From contig JAFGCJ010000001.1 of NCBI GenBank assembly GCA_016932785.1, forward strand, positions 62,001-126,000: a stretch of 64,000 bases of DNA, read 5' to 3'. Every line of letters starts with the position of its first letter. The stretch's first letter is position 1. This DNA comes from Candidatus Dojkabacteria bacterium (GTDB lineage: Bacteria; Patescibacteria; Dojkabacteria; SC72; JAFGCJ01). Position numbers and translations under genes: made by a program. This document shows, one piece after another, positions 33,531 through 42,693 of this stretch. Under the pieces are notes generated by a model. It ran no database searches and was not told the DNA's origin. It worked only from the letters and a program-made list of their open reading frames with translations.

Positions 33531-36233
33531 CTACACTTTCGTATCTGAAAGCATTTCTGTTGTCACCTTGAAGGTGTCGCCCGGTTTTATCTCATTCTGG
33601 AGAAGTTTTGTGGCCACTACACCTTCAATCTTTTCCTGAATATAGCGTCTTAATGGTCTTGCCCCAAGGCCCGGTTCTTGAGCGTTTTGAGCTATGAATC
33701 TAGGTAAATTATCATCCCACTCAAGAGTAATCTCTTTTTCAAGCAATCTAGCCTTAAGCTCTTTAAGCAGCAATTCTGAGATTTCTGTAAGGTTTTCTAT
33801 TGGGTGAGGCGCAAAAACGATTATTCTATCGAATCTGTTGAGAAACTCTACTCGGACTTTTTGTCTTAATTCTAGTAGTACTCTTTCTTTCGCCTCTTCA
33901 AACATGGCCATGTCTTGTTCCAGAGCATCCAATAATTTTTTACTGCCGATATTACTTGTGCATATTATTATTGTGTTATTGAAGTTTACTGTCTCTCCGG
34001 AGGTGCTTGTGAGCCTACCTTCATCTAGCAATTGAAGTAGCAAGTCCAGTACTTGCGGATGTGCTTTTTCTATCTCGTCAAACAGAATAACTGAGAAAGG
34101 TTGGAGTTTTACTTGGTCTAGAAGTGTCGTAGAGCTTTGTGCTGTTTCAGACATTTCTGAGGAACCAAGCAGCCTTTGTATTCCTGAAACTTCTTTAAGT
34201 TCTGACATGTCCACCCGGATGATTTCTTTTTGCTCTCCGAAATATTCCTTGCTTAGTGTTTTAGCTAGGTATGTCTTTCCTACTCCAGTCGGACCGAGGA
34301 AAAGGAATGTCCCAATTGGTTTGTTTGGGTCTCTCACACCAGTTCTGGAGCGTTTTAGTGCCTCTACAACTTGATGAACCGCTTCATCTTGCCCTATGAC
34401 TATTTCCTTCATCTTTTTCTCAAGATCGAGGAGTTTCGTTGCCTCATCTGTTGTCACCTCCTCTACTGGTATCTCTGTTTGAGTGGATATTGTTCTAGCA
34501 ATATCTGTTGCAGTAAGTTTCTTTTTACCGCTGTTTTGCATAGCCGCGCATGCCGATTCCATTAGATTAACAGCACTATCTGGAAGTTTTCGATCATAAA
34601 CATAGCGCTGGGCAAGCTCTATCGAGGCTAGAATTGCTGGAAACGTTATCTCTAGGTCATAAGTCTGTTGTAATTCTTCCAGCCTTGTGAGGAGGATCTC
34701 GAAGGCTGCTTCTGGAGTAACTTCTTTTATTTCTACACTTTGAAAGCTCTGTCTTAATGATTCTCTGGAGTAAAAGAATTTTTTGTAGTCAGCATAGGTG
34801 ATGGTTCCTATTATGGGAAATTTACTTTCAAGGACGTAAGGTAGGAGGATTCCTGCGAGAGAGTGTTGGCTTTCCTGGCCTTTCGCAGGAACGATTTCTT
34901 GAATTTCATCTATGAAAAGTATTGTGTTCCCAGCTCTTTGTAGTTCATCCATGCTTTGTTGAACAAGGGCCTCGACGTTTCCAAATTGGGGTGCTGCTGC
35001 GATAAGACCGTTAACATCAAGCTGGATTAGTCTCATATCTTTGAGATTTCCGGGTATTGTTCCTTTATTTATTCTTTCAGCTATTCCTTTGGCTACGCTG
35101 GTTTTTCCAGTTCCGCTTTCCCCTATTAGAAGGACGTTATTTTTGGATACCTTACCCAAAATTGATAGTACCTCCTCTACTTCTCTGTCATGGCCGATTC
35201 CGTAATGGCCTCCTGACTTGGCCTGACGTTGAGTTAGATCCTTGCTGAAGTGGCTTAGAACGTATGTATATCCATAAATCCAGGCGTTGGCAATCCCTCC
35301 TGTTCTGTAGTATGGGACATTGGGATCGAATGTCCTGCCGAACTTTAGTGCCCTTTCTTTTATTGAGATCCATTTTGATACATATCTCATTAGTTCGGTG
35401 TTTTGCGTTTGCTTTTTTAGAAACAGATCTAGGGCCGGGAAGACTCTGAACAATGAAATAAAGACGTGCTCCGGTCTGATCTGATCACTATCAGTGAGCA
35501 ATGCCTCTTCTGTGGCATAAATTAGTAGGCTTCTGACTGCAGACATTGGATACTTGGGAAGAGATTTTTGGTTTATTCCGTTTTTTTCAAGGGAATCAGC
35601 AAAGTTTTGAATATCGAGTTTCTCAATAATTATTTTGCAGTTTTGCTCGGGTATAAGAGCCTTAAGGAGCTTCAATGTGTCAATTTCATTCTTGTTTATG
35701 ACACTAAGCAATATATCCAGGGTGTCTTTTGTAAGAATCTTCAGGGGGGATGCAAGTTTAAGCTTTGATAATCCCAGGTCCCCTTTTTGGATGGTTTTTA
35801 TCTCATGATCGGAGAAGTTTGATCCTTCCTTTATTCTGTCTTTTACTTGTACAGTTCTATAGCTTTCATGCCAGAGAACCATTGCTCCCATGACGGCAAG
35901 CCAGAAGGTTAGATTTGTTAGCCAGGAGGGCAATGTTAATGGAATCGGATCTGAATGTGAGATTGCCGTAATGAAATCTACACAGTAGATTACCGCCGAG
36001 ATTGTCCCGGGAACTATGAGTATCGTTGCGACAGTGTTTTTAAATCGTTTAATTGTTTTTTGGATGGGAACTCTTTTAATTACATTCTGAATTTCTTTTA
36101 TGGGGACGGTAAAGAACTGCTTTGTGCTCATAAGAAAAGGTTCGTACCTCTCGTCGACAAGTAGGGGCATTTTTTCCTGTATTAGCGAGTATGTTCCTTT
36201 GCTTTTGTCATGGTAACCTAGTATTGATTTCAT
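33531..36233 (-). CDS. Membrane-anchored Clp/Hsp100-type double-AAA+ ATPase
   Basis: This 900-residue protein has two hydrophobic segments at about residues 68-90 and 100-122, then a Clp-N-like helical region (about 165-275). AAA-1 has Walker A GESGTGKT near 370 and Walker B ILFIDEIQE. AAA-2 has Walker A GPTGVGKT near 644, Walker B VILFDEIEKAHP, and sensor EFLNRFDR. Clp ATPases unfold proteins. The ClpP-docking tripeptide ([LIV]GF) expected after TSNIGS in AAA-2 is not seen, and no clpP is nearby, so it may act as a membrane-bound unfoldase or disaggregase, or with another partner. There is no ClpB-type long middle coiled coil. It follows a small membrane-protein gene by about 42 bases. Confidence 0.9.
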   Translation of the reverse strand: MKSILGYHDKSKGTYSLIQEKMPLLVDERYEPFLMSTKQFFTVPIKEIQNVIKRVPIQKTIKRFKNTVATILIVPGTISAVIYCVDFITAISHSDPIPLTLPSWLTNLTFWLAVMGAMVLWHESYRTVQVKDRIKEGSNFSDHEIKTIQKGDLGLSKLKLASPLKILTKDTLDILLSVINKNEIDTLKLLKALIPEQNCKIIIEKLDIQNFADSLEKNGINQKSLPKYPMSAVRSLLIYATEEALLTDSDQIRPEHVFISLFRVFPALDLFLKKQTQNTELMRYVSKWISIKERALKFGRTFDPNVPYYRTGGIANAWIYGYTYVLSHFSKDLTQRQAKSGGHYGIGHDREVEEVLSILGKVSKNNVLLIGESGTGKTSVAKGIAERINKGTIPGNLKDMRLIQLDVNGLIAAAPQFGNVEALVQQSMDELQRAGNTILFIDEIQEIVPAKGQESQHSLAGILLPYVLESKFPIIGTITYADYKKFFYSRESLRQSFQSVEIKEVTPEAAFEILLTRLEELQQTYDLEITFPAILASIELAQRYVYDRKLPDSAVNLMESACAAMQNSGKKKLTATDIARTISTQTEIPVEEVTTDEATKLLDLEKKMKEIVIGQDEAVHQVVEALKRSRTGVRDPNKPIGTFLFLGPTGVGKTYLAKTLSKEYFGEQKEIIRVDMSELKEVSGIQRLLGSSEMSETAQSSTTLLDQVKLQPFSVILFDEIEKAHPQVLDLLLQLLDEGRLTSTSGETVNFNNTIIICTSNIGSKKLLDALEQDMAMFEEAKERVLLELRQKVRVEFLNRFDRIIVFAPHPIENLTEISELLLKELKARLLEKEITLEWDDNLPRFIAQNAQEPGLGARPLRRYIQEKIEGVVATKLLQNEIKPGDTFKVTTEMLSDTKV

Positions 36234-36275
36234 GGTAATTACTCTTTGTTAATGTTGCAGTCTTATTTTTTTAGG

Positions 36276-36665
36276 TTATGTAAATGGCGTTTTCAAGATA
36301 AAGAATATCGTTACTGGCGGTAAAAGGGCCCAGGCAGTTGCTACTAGAATTAAGAGAGTCAAGATTGTTAGTGTTATTACTATTGCAATTGGGAGATAGA
36401 TGATTCTGGCCATAATACCTATAAAATATCCCACCCACGTCCGATCTCTGTGCCATGGAACGAAGAATGTCTTTAAGAGAAGGGAAATTGAAAGTGTGTC
36501 ATCACATATAGTTGCGATTCTTTGGATCAGCCCAATGTACCAGATTGGCATCTCAATATACCACCAACCGAAGAAGGCAATTATCTCATCTATAACAGTC
36601 TGCGTTGTAATAACAACAGGCTCTGCTAAAGAGGTTTTCTGTTCTATGGCAGTTTGCTCGGGCAT
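36276..36665 (-). CDS. Small membrane protein paired with the membrane Clp ATPase
   Basis: This 129-residue protein starts at ATG 36665 (MPEQTAIEQ). A GTG 15 bases upstream would lie within the -10 and is unlikely. An aromatic amphipathic segment (FFGWWYIEMPIWYIGLI) is followed by a conserved-looking loop (LLLKTFFVPWHRDRTWVGYFIG) and two membrane spans (about 70-90 and 92-125). The function is unknown. The pairing with a membrane-embedded AAA+ protein suggests an adaptor or a membrane platform for it. The promoter has the leaderless spacing, so the pair is probably transcribed together from 36660 onward. Confidence 0.78.
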   Translation of the reverse strand: MPEQTAIEQKTSLAEPVVITTQTVIDEIIAFFGWWYIEMPIWYIGLIQRIATICDDTLSISLLLKTFFVPWHRDRTWVGYFIGIMARIIYLPIAIVITLTILTLLILVATAWALLPPVTIFFILKTPFT

Positions 36666-36670
36666 ACTAG

Positions 36671-36679
36671 ATTGTAGCA
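36671..36679 (-). promoter_or_regulatory. Extended -10 promoter for the small membrane protein and Clp ATPase
   Basis: Minus strand TGC-TACAAT ends 5 bases before the ATG at 36665. It supports choosing that ATG and a leaderless transcript. Confidence 0.5.
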
Positions 36680-36753
36680 CAAGATTTGATGTCTGACACC
36701 GCTAATTTCTTGTTTTATATGGAAATTTGATACAGCGAAAGTTCAGAGCTTCC

Positions 36754-37323
36754 CTATTTGGTCTTTTTTACCCAAATGGTTACTGTACTTGCGCCGAAAT
36801 TTCTACTGTCTGCCTCAATAAGGGTTTTAATTTCGGGAAAAGAAAAAGATTTTGGGTGTTTGAATATGAGCCCGCCCTTCTCGGTAAGTATCTGTGATGT
36901 TATTGTCATTATCCTTTTTACTTTCGATGGTGAATCAAAGAAGCCAAATGGAGGGTCAACAAATATAATGTCATAGGACTCATATGGGGTCTCATCAAGG
37001 AAATAAAATATACCTTGCCTTATTGTTACTGAGATATCTGCGAATCCGGTTTTCTCAAGATTTGCCTTTATATCAGAAATAGTAAATTTATTTTTATCTA
37101 CGAATGTGCAGCTCTTTGCACCCCGTGATAGCGCCTCTATTCCCAATGCTCCTGATCCGGCGAAGAGGTCAAGGATTCTTTTATTCTTTATGTCAGATCC
37201 AAGTATAGAGAAAAGTGAGGCTTTGGCCCTGTTTGTTATTGGTCTTGATTTATGAGGTACTTTTAGTTTTCTTCCCTTTGCTGATCCGGCTATGACTTGT
37301 ACTTTTTTATTTTTTTCCCGCAT
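36754..37323 (-). CDS. rsmD: 16S rRNA (guanine966-N2)-methyltransferase RsmD
   Basis: This 189-residue protein has the family layout: N-terminal VIAGSAKGRKLKVP and TNRAKASLFSILG, SAM-binding motif I LDLFAGSGALGIEALSRGA (19 residues), acidic FVDKN, and catalytic motif IV DPPFGFF. RsmD methylates G966 of 16S rRNA during 30S assembly. Length and order are normal. It is divergent from the HIT gene, with a 75-base AT-rich gap between them. Confidence 0.93.
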   Translation of the reverse strand: MREKNKKVQVIAGSAKGRKLKVPHKSRPITNRAKASLFSILGSDIKNKRILDLFAGSGALGIEALSRGAKSCTFVDKNKFTISDIKANLEKTGFADISVTIRQGIFYFLDETPYESYDIIFVDPPFGFFDSPSKVKRIMTITSQILTEKGGLIFKHPKSFSFPEIKTLIEADSRNFGASTVTIWVKKTK

Positions 37324-37398
37324 AAGTCTATTTTGCCAAAATTTTGATAATTTTGGTATTATTAATTAAGAAGAGTTTTAATTTTTCTGGATTTTCAT

Positions 37399-37848
37399 AT
37401 GGGTAGAAAATCTGGCAGGTCTTTTTCTGACCAAGACTGTATTTTTTGCAAGATTGTTAAAGGAGATGTTCCCAGCTATATGGTTTATGAAGATGAATTG
37501 TTCTTGGGTTTTCTTGATATTTCACAGTTTGTGGAGGGGCATACAATTGTTATCCCTAAGAAGCATTTCGAGGTTATATGGGATGTTCCATATGTGGATG
37601 AATACTTCAAGGTCGTCCAGAAGATTGGAAATCACTATCGGGATTTGGGATTCAACTATGTCGACACATTGACGTTTGGCAGGCTTGTCCTGCATGCACA
37701 TGTTCATATTGTTCCTCATAATGATGATAACCTGGACTGGAAAAAAGCTCTTAACGTAATCGGTGAATTCCAGCGGGATAAATCCAGATGGCCTGATCCT
37801 GAAAATGGCAAGCGTATAGCAGAAAGGTTTAGTCTTCTTCGTAGGTAA
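37399..37848 (+). CDS. HIT-family nucleotide-binding hydrolase
   Basis: This histidine-triad protein of 149 residues starts with the usual zinc-like CIFCKIVKGDVPSYMVYED. The catalytic triad is HAHVHIVPH at about residues 105-113. Members hydrolyse nucleotide phosphoramidates or dinucleoside polyphosphates. FVEGHTIVIPKKHF is typical of the Hint-like branch. The C-terminal tail differs from Hint and is rich in charged residues (EFQRDKSRWPDPENGKRIAERF). Substrate cannot be told from sequence. Confidence 0.92.
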   Translation: MGRKSGRSFSDQDCIFCKIVKGDVPSYMVYEDELFLGFLDISQFVEGHTIVIPKKHFEVIWDVPYVDEYFKVVQKIGNHYRDLGFNYVDTLTFGRLVLHAHVHIVPHNDDNLDWKKALNVIGEFQRDKSRWPDPENGKRIAERFSLLRR

Positions 37849-37887
37849 TTTTGCCCAAGATTGAATCTAAATTGTTAGGTGTCTCTA

Positions 37888-39624
37888 ATGAAAAAATGGA
37901 TAATTGTTATTGCCGGTGTCTTGCTTTTTGTTTTACTTTTTGGGGGTGGCTATTTCCTTTATATAAGGTGGGATAAAGCCCGAAATTATGTGGAGACTCT
38001 TTCTGGCTCGGAAAGAAGCAGAATATTGGGACAGGTGGTGGAAAACAATCCTTTGTCTGTAATAGAGACAGAATATGGAATTGGCGATAAGCCTCTTTCA
38101 TTCAGTGGTGTTGCCAGAGGTGATATGAGCGAATTTGCTGAGCTTCCACAGACCATTCCGGGATATCAATCCAAAAGTTACAGCTATACCAGGCAGAAAA
38201 CTGAACTGGGTGATGGAGCAAAAAAATGCTCGTTCTATGAAGATATAGATGAAGGGACTACGGAGTATTATGATTTCTCAGATCCTGATGATTCTTCTGT
38301 CTACTGGAACAAAACTATTACAGAGGATAAAGATGGTAATCTTCTGTCTTTATATATTGCCGGAAGTGATTACTCTCTCGAATATATGGGTGGGAAGTAT
38401 GCAGTCAAGACTCTTTATGAAAGTGAAGAAGTACTTCTGGGTGATATAGATATCGATTTAGTTGAAGTACAGGAGGTAAATGAGGGTACATACGAGGATT
38501 CTGATGAAGGTTCAGAGGCTTTGACTGAGGATATGGTCACTTTACCTCAGGAGCCTAAATATGAGGATAGTAGTGACTATGCTATTTCATATTTTGGTAA
38601 TGATACTGATCTGGAGAAGGTTGTTGAGGACGGTGAAACCAAGTATTACATTGCTACATGGAAATATGAAGGAAACTGTGGATCTGGTGGCTCCGAACCT
38701 GTACTGTATAAGCGATATGATGAGGATTCCTCTAGTGATACATTTGTTGTTAAATCATGGATTGATCCTGATACATTTCAGGTGATTAAAGAAGAAGAGT
38801 ATATTGGCAGCGAGAAAGAATCCAACCTTCTGGTTAGAACCGTGTACGAAATTGAGGCGGAAGATTTAGATTTTGATGAAGTGAAGGATAAGTTTTCTTT
38901 TGACTATGACGTCGAAGTTCGAGAGATTGATTTCTTTGGCAGAATATCCGATAACAGTCTATATCTCGATGAAATGCGTGCTTACCTTGAGGATGTTGGA
39001 TCTTATGTCTTAGTCTCCTCGAATCTTGAAATGGTACGTGCCGGTTCACAAAGCATAGATAGGGTAATCTCAGGAGTTGAATATTACTATGACCGGGACT
39101 TTTACCCTGAAGGAAAGATAGGTGATGATTTATACGGGGAGTTTACTCGTCAACATGAGGATAATATGGTCTCTTTACCTGACATGGAGTTTTATTACTC
39201 GACTGATTATAAAGAGACTTCTGTTAATGTGGCGGCGTATTTTGACGGATTATCAGAGGATGAATTACTGGATATATACATAGGTGATTCGGGATATGAG
39301 GAAGTTAGCGGCTATGAAGTTGTTGTTGACGGTAAGGAGCTTGATGCAAGTATATATGAAGTTGAGCTTGAGACAATCGTTGAAGTGGAAAACTCTGCTG
39401 ATAATGACTCTTCAGGTGAGGAAGATGTGTGGGATTCTGAATATAGTATTTATGTTGCAATATTCGAATACAAAGGAACTTCTTATTCTGTTTTAGTTGA
39501 TTCTTATGGCGAGTCTCTTGATGTAAATGACGTTTTAAAGTTTGATTCGTACAATACTGGAACGGAAAGTGGACTCAATGGTGTTATGAGTATTATTAAG
39601 GATTATGTCTATAGTGGCAGGTAA
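37888..39624 (+). CDS. Large acidic exported protein, unknown
   Basis: The function is not recognised. The ATG at 37888 gives 578 residues (MKKWIIVIAGVLL). A GTG nine bases upstream is possible but adds nothing. A hydrophobic signal or anchor covers about residues 4-24, followed by a basic RWDKAR. The exported part is very acidic, rich in Asp, Glu, Tyr and Ser, with alternating beta-like strands. It contains two similar-looking regions, each with motifs such as MVSLPDMEFYYSTD or MVTLPQEPKYED, which suggests a duplicated domain. One Cys pair (KKCSFYED and GNCGSG) is present. It follows the HIT gene by 39 bases and may be co-transcribed. A surface or wall protein is likely. Confidence 0.72.
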   Translation: MKKWIIVIAGVLLFVLLFGGGYFLYIRWDKARNYVETLSGSERSRILGQVVENNPLSVIETEYGIGDKPLSFSGVARGDMSEFAELPQTIPGYQSKSYSYTRQKTELGDGAKKCSFYEDIDEGTTEYYDFSDPDDSSVYWNKTITEDKDGNLLSLYIAGSDYSLEYMGGKYAVKTLYESEEVLLGDIDIDLVEVQEVNEGTYEDSDEGSEALTEDMVTLPQEPKYEDSSDYAISYFGNDTDLEKVVEDGETKYYIATWKYEGNCGSGGSEPVLYKRYDEDSSSDTFVVKSWIDPDTFQVIKEEEYIGSEKESNLLVRTVYEIEAEDLDFDEVKDKFSFDYDVEVREIDFFGRISDNSLYLDEMRAYLEDVGSYVLVSSNLEMVRAGSQSIDRVISGVEYYYDRDFYPEGKIGDDLYGEFTRQHEDNMVSLPDMEFYYSTDYKETSVNVAAYFDGLSEDELLDIYIGDSGYEEVSGYEVVVDGKELDASIYEVELETIVEVENSADNDSSGEEDVWDSEYSIYVAIFEYKGTSYSVLVDSYGESLDVNDVLKFDSYNTGTESGLNGVMSIIKDYVYSGR

Positions 39625-39662
39625 ATATTGATCTGATTGGTATGGAAGGATGCTGCGGGATG

Positions 39663-40247
39663 TTATTTCCTTGCTGATAGGATTATATAATCCTTATGTC
39701 TTTTCTCCGTTTCTGCATTTCCGTAGATATTCTGGAGTGGCTTTTGCAATGATTTGAGGGTCAGGTTTTCTGCAAAAATGTAAATTACTCCTTCAGGCCT
39801 TGTATGATTGTAGGCTTGAGTTAGTATCTCCTTAATCTCTTCCGGGCAATTTGATGATATGGTAATGAGTATCATACTGTAGTCATAATCCACGATTTGA
39901 TCTAGGTTATGACTTCCCCATGCAGTTACTCTTGAATTTGATGAAAGATTCATGATCGAGAGAGCGACTGCCCTCGGGTCGATATCTACAGCGTGTATCT
40001 CGGATTCGGGATATTTAATGGATGCCAAAATGGAAAGGATTCCGTTTCCACAGCCAACATTCAATATTTTGTTGGGTTTGAGGTCGTCTGGGAGTTTTTG
40101 GGCTAGGTATAGGATTCCCTTGTGTGTCTTTTTATAGCTTGACACCCCTGGATAGGTATAATATTCCAGTTTTTTGCCGAGGAATGTTACGCTGACCTTT
40201 TTTAGCAGATCTTGCTTTAGATTTATGTCAAAACAGATTTTCTCCAT
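39663..40247 (-). CDS. Class I SAM-dependent methyltransferase, RsmC-like fold
   Basis: This 194-residue protein has SAM-binding motif I at ILNVGCGNGILSILASI (about residue 60) and an acidic motif II ending HAVDIDPRAVALSIMNL. The sequence before it (EYYTYPGVSSYKKTHKGILYL) resembles the substrate region of RsmC/MTS small-domain enzymes. The NPPF/Y catalytic motif of rRNA and DNA amino-methyltransferases is missing; the equivalent site reads ILITISSN. It may therefore methylate a different type of atom, or be inactive. The substrate is unknown. It starts just after the FemAB-like gene on the same strand, 25 bases away. Confidence 0.78.
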   Translation of the reverse strand: MEKICFDINLKQDLLKKVSVTFLGKKLEYYTYPGVSSYKKTHKGILYLAQKLPDDLKPNKILNVGCGNGILSILASIKYPESEIHAVDIDPRAVALSIMNLSSNSRVTAWGSHNLDQIVDYDYSMILITISSNCPEEIKEILTQAYNHTRPEGVIYIFAENLTLKSLQKPLQNIYGNAETEKRHKDYIILSARK

Positions 40248-40272
40248 TGCTTGGAATTTCTGTAAAAAAGAT

Positions 40273-41328
40273 TTACCGAGCTAATTTTTTCTTTATATTA
40301 AAATATTTTCTTGCCCATAAACCTCGTGTCTTTTCTAGTCCTCTTACTATCCTGTATTTCGCAGAAAGCGGGAGGTCGTACCCTTTTATTACATCTTGTC
40401 TGAACCCCCCGAAACTCTTTTTGAAGAATGTGAATCCTGACCAAGGATGTTTGGGATCGTCTGTCGGGGCAATTCCCCAAAAATCGAAATATGACAGACC
40501 TTCTGCCTTTGCGTCTCTTATGATTTGCCAAATTAGAGCGTGAGCAGGAAAAGTATTTTTTATCTCGTTGGTGGATGCGGCATGAAGGTAATTTGCCGTA
40601 TCTCCGTAAAAAGGTATGAGTGCTGTTGCAAGAACCTTTCCATTCAAGTGTGACCAGTAAATCCTGTATTGTCGATCCTCCGCGAAAGCCTTCATTTGCT
40701 TAATATAGTAGTCTTTTTCATGTGGAACGAAGCTTTGTCTTTCTACTGTTTCCATAAATAAATCCCAGAATTTATCGAAGTCAGAAGGATCTATACTGGA
40801 TTCTACTTTGATGCCCTCTTTTGCAGAACGTCTTATTGCGTAGCGGGTATTCTTTTTCATTCCGGAAAGTAGGTCTTCTTCATCTGGCGTGATGTCGAGA
40901 ATCCACTTGTGCTGTGCCTGTGAATGTGTCGAGGATTTGATCATTCCTAGACTTTGAAATATCTTGTTGTTTTCTGGTTCGTCAAGGACCAAAGGGTCCA
41001 TGCGTACGAATAAGGCGTTGTTCTTCCGGCCAAGATTTGAAAGATAATCGAGTAATAACGGCATGATATCGGCATATTCCTCCCAATTAATTACAGGCCC
41101 GTTTGAGGTGTAAATATGAGTGCGCATTTTTGTCGGAAGTACGTGGCACAGGCATCCTCCCGTTAGTTCGTTGTCCTTGAAAATTCCAAGGTTCCAGACT
41201 TTTCTTCCTAAAGATCTGTGAAAATTACCCCAGTTCCATGACTGCATGAATACGGACGGAGATTGCTTTGTCATAAAGTCCTCCCAGATGTTCCTGTCTG
41301 ATATCTCTTTGATGGTGTAATTAGCCAT
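40273..41328 (-). CDS. FemAB-family aminoacyltransferase (peptidoglycan cross-bridge)
   Basis: This 351-residue protein has the double GNAT-like fold of Fem proteins, which add amino acids from aminoacyl-tRNA to the stem peptide of lipid II. Typical segments are FMQSWNWGNFHRSLG near the N-terminus, KKNTRYAIRRSAKEG in the middle, and the C-terminal YFDFWGIAP followed by GFTFFKKSFGG. No coiled-coil tRNA-synthetase-like arm is present, as in the short FemX-like branch. It suggests a stem peptide with a branched or bridged third residue. A GNAT enzyme with another role cannot be excluded. It has its own promoter in the 3' end of the aminotransferase gene. Confidence 0.87.
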   Translation of the reverse strand: MANYTIKEISDRNIWEDFMTKQSPSVFMQSWNWGNFHRSLGRKVWNLGIFKDNELTGGCLCHVLPTKMRTHIYTSNGPVINWEEYADIMPLLLDYLSNLGRKNNALFVRMDPLVLDEPENNKIFQSLGMIKSSTHSQAQHKWILDITPDEEDLLSGMKKNTRYAIRRSAKEGIKVESSIDPSDFDKFWDLFMETVERQSFVPHEKDYYIKQMKAFAEDRQYRIYWSHLNGKVLATALIPFYGDTANYLHAASTNEIKNTFPAHALIWQIIRDAKAEGLSYFDFWGIAPTDDPKHPWSGFTFFKKSFGGFRQDVIKGYDLPLSAKYRIVRGLEKTRGLWARKYFNIKKKLAR

Positions 41329-41362
41329 GACAAACCTTTTCTATTAATGTTTTTATGGAATG

Positions 41363-41392
41363 ATTATAGTGAATTATTCAATAGTTTGCCAA
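41363..41392 (-). promoter_or_regulatory. Promoter of the FemAB-like gene
   Basis: Minus strand TTGGCA (41392-41387), an 18-base spacer and perfect TATAAT (41368-41363). The -35 lies inside the 3' end of the DegT gene. The leader would be about 28 bases. Confidence 0.6.
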
Positions 41393-42680
41393 CACGAACA
41401 GCATCTTGTTCTGAGACATTGATAGCTGTAGGAAGGTTAAGACTTTTTTGGGCGGTTCTCTCTGCTATCGGGCAGGATCCTTTGATATATTTGAATTTCT
41501 CAGGTGTTTGATCTGCTAAATGAATAGCATTGTTGTACCAGTTTCCAAGTATGATTTTGTTTTTCTTGAATTCGTTTGAAATTTCTTCTGGATTGTTTAC
41601 TTTTAGAGGAAATCTTAGAAATATGTGGTTGGGCGAAATTATTTGAAGTTTTTCTGGCAGTATTCTGTTGTAGATTTGAGCGATTATTCTGCTATGACGG
41701 TTGTATCTTGCAAGTTTGCGAAACTGGACTCTCAGCATTATAGCCTGGGCGTTTGATAGACGTCTGACATATGGTTTATCTAGGTTAATTTTCGAAGGGT
41801 CCGCTGTGTGCTGAAGTATTCTGAAAAGCCTAAGTAACATGATAAAACCCTTTCCCATAGATAGTTTTGAGGGTCTCCCGCTTTTTGTTTTTATATTGGG
41901 AAGGTAATATGTTCGGTTTATAATTGTCCACAGAATCGGGTGAACGATCGCCCTAAAAATGTTAAAGATGGATTCTCCTTGTAAGTCGTTGTAATTTTTC
42001 TGTAATATCTTGGATATTTCGGAATCCTTTGACAGTGCCATTCCACCATATGTGCACGAAATTACTTTATCCTGTCCAAAACTGAGTATGGCGGCATCAC
42101 CCCACTCACCTATTTTCTTGCCTTTGTACTTTGCCCCGAGACTGTGTGCACAGTCCTCAATCAAAAAGACTTTGTCTTTTGGTTGTCGTTTACTATTTAT
42201 TTTTTTCAACATCTCACAGATCTGATCGATTTCTGCCGGTTGACCAAATGTGTGTTGAATAATTACAGCTTTTGTATTTGGAGTAATGGCTTTTTTTATA
42301 AGAGTCGCGGTTGTGTTGTATGATTTTGCTTTAATGTCGACGTAGATAGGAGTTGCTCCGGACCAGATTATTCCCGTGGGAACAGCTGCGCATGTGTAGG
42401 CCTGAGTTATTACCTCGTGTTTGTCTGTTGTCCCTATCGCCTTCAGGACGGAATATATTGCTCCTCGTCCTGAATTGTATGTGTAGGAATTACTAACATG
42501 AAAGTATTTTGCGAAGGCCTTCTGGATTCTGCTGACGTCGTTGTTGTTCCACTTGACTCCCCATCTCCATGGTGAAAACAGGAGTTTGAGCGCCGTCCTT
42601 ATATCATCACTTTCAGTATTTGGAGAGGATGCTATAGATATTGCCTGATGACGTGATGAAGATATAGTTTTTTTCTTCAT
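41364..42680 (-). CDS. DegT/DnrJ/EryC1-family PLP-dependent aminotransferase
   Basis: Members transaminate nucleotide-linked keto-sugars for surface glycans. The 438-residue protein shows the fold-type I markers YNSGRGAIYSVLKAIG near the N-terminus, EDCAHSLGAKYKGKKIGEWG with the PLP-contacting Asp, and the Schiff-base lysine in SFGQDKVISCTYGG at about residue 200. In most relatives that loop reads SFHxxKNxTTGEGG, so this one is divergent. No other sugar-nucleotide genes lie nearby, so the substrate is unknown. A small basic protein is encoded 13 bases upstream. Confidence 0.85.
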   Translation of the reverse strand: MKKKTISSSRHQAISIASSPNTESDDIRTALKLLFSPWRWGVKWNNNDVSRIQKAFAKYFHVSNSYTYNSGRGAIYSVLKAIGTTDKHEVITQAYTCAAVPTGIIWSGATPIYVDIKAKSYNTTATLIKKAITPNTKAVIIQHTFGQPAEIDQICEMLKKINSKRQPKDKVFLIEDCAHSLGAKYKGKKIGEWGDAAILSFGQDKVISCTYGGMALSKDSEISKILQKNYNDLQGESIFNIFRAIVHPILWTIINRTYYLPNIKTKSGRPSKLSMGKGFIMLLRLFRILQHTADPSKINLDKPYVRRLSNAQAIMLRVQFRKLARYNRHSRIIAQIYNRILPEKLQIISPNHIFLRFPLKVNNPEEISNEFKKNKIILGNWYNNAIHLADQTPEKFKYIKGSCPIAERTAQKSLNLPTAINVSEQDAVRVGKLLNNSL

Positions 42681-42693
42681 GATGGGTATTGTA

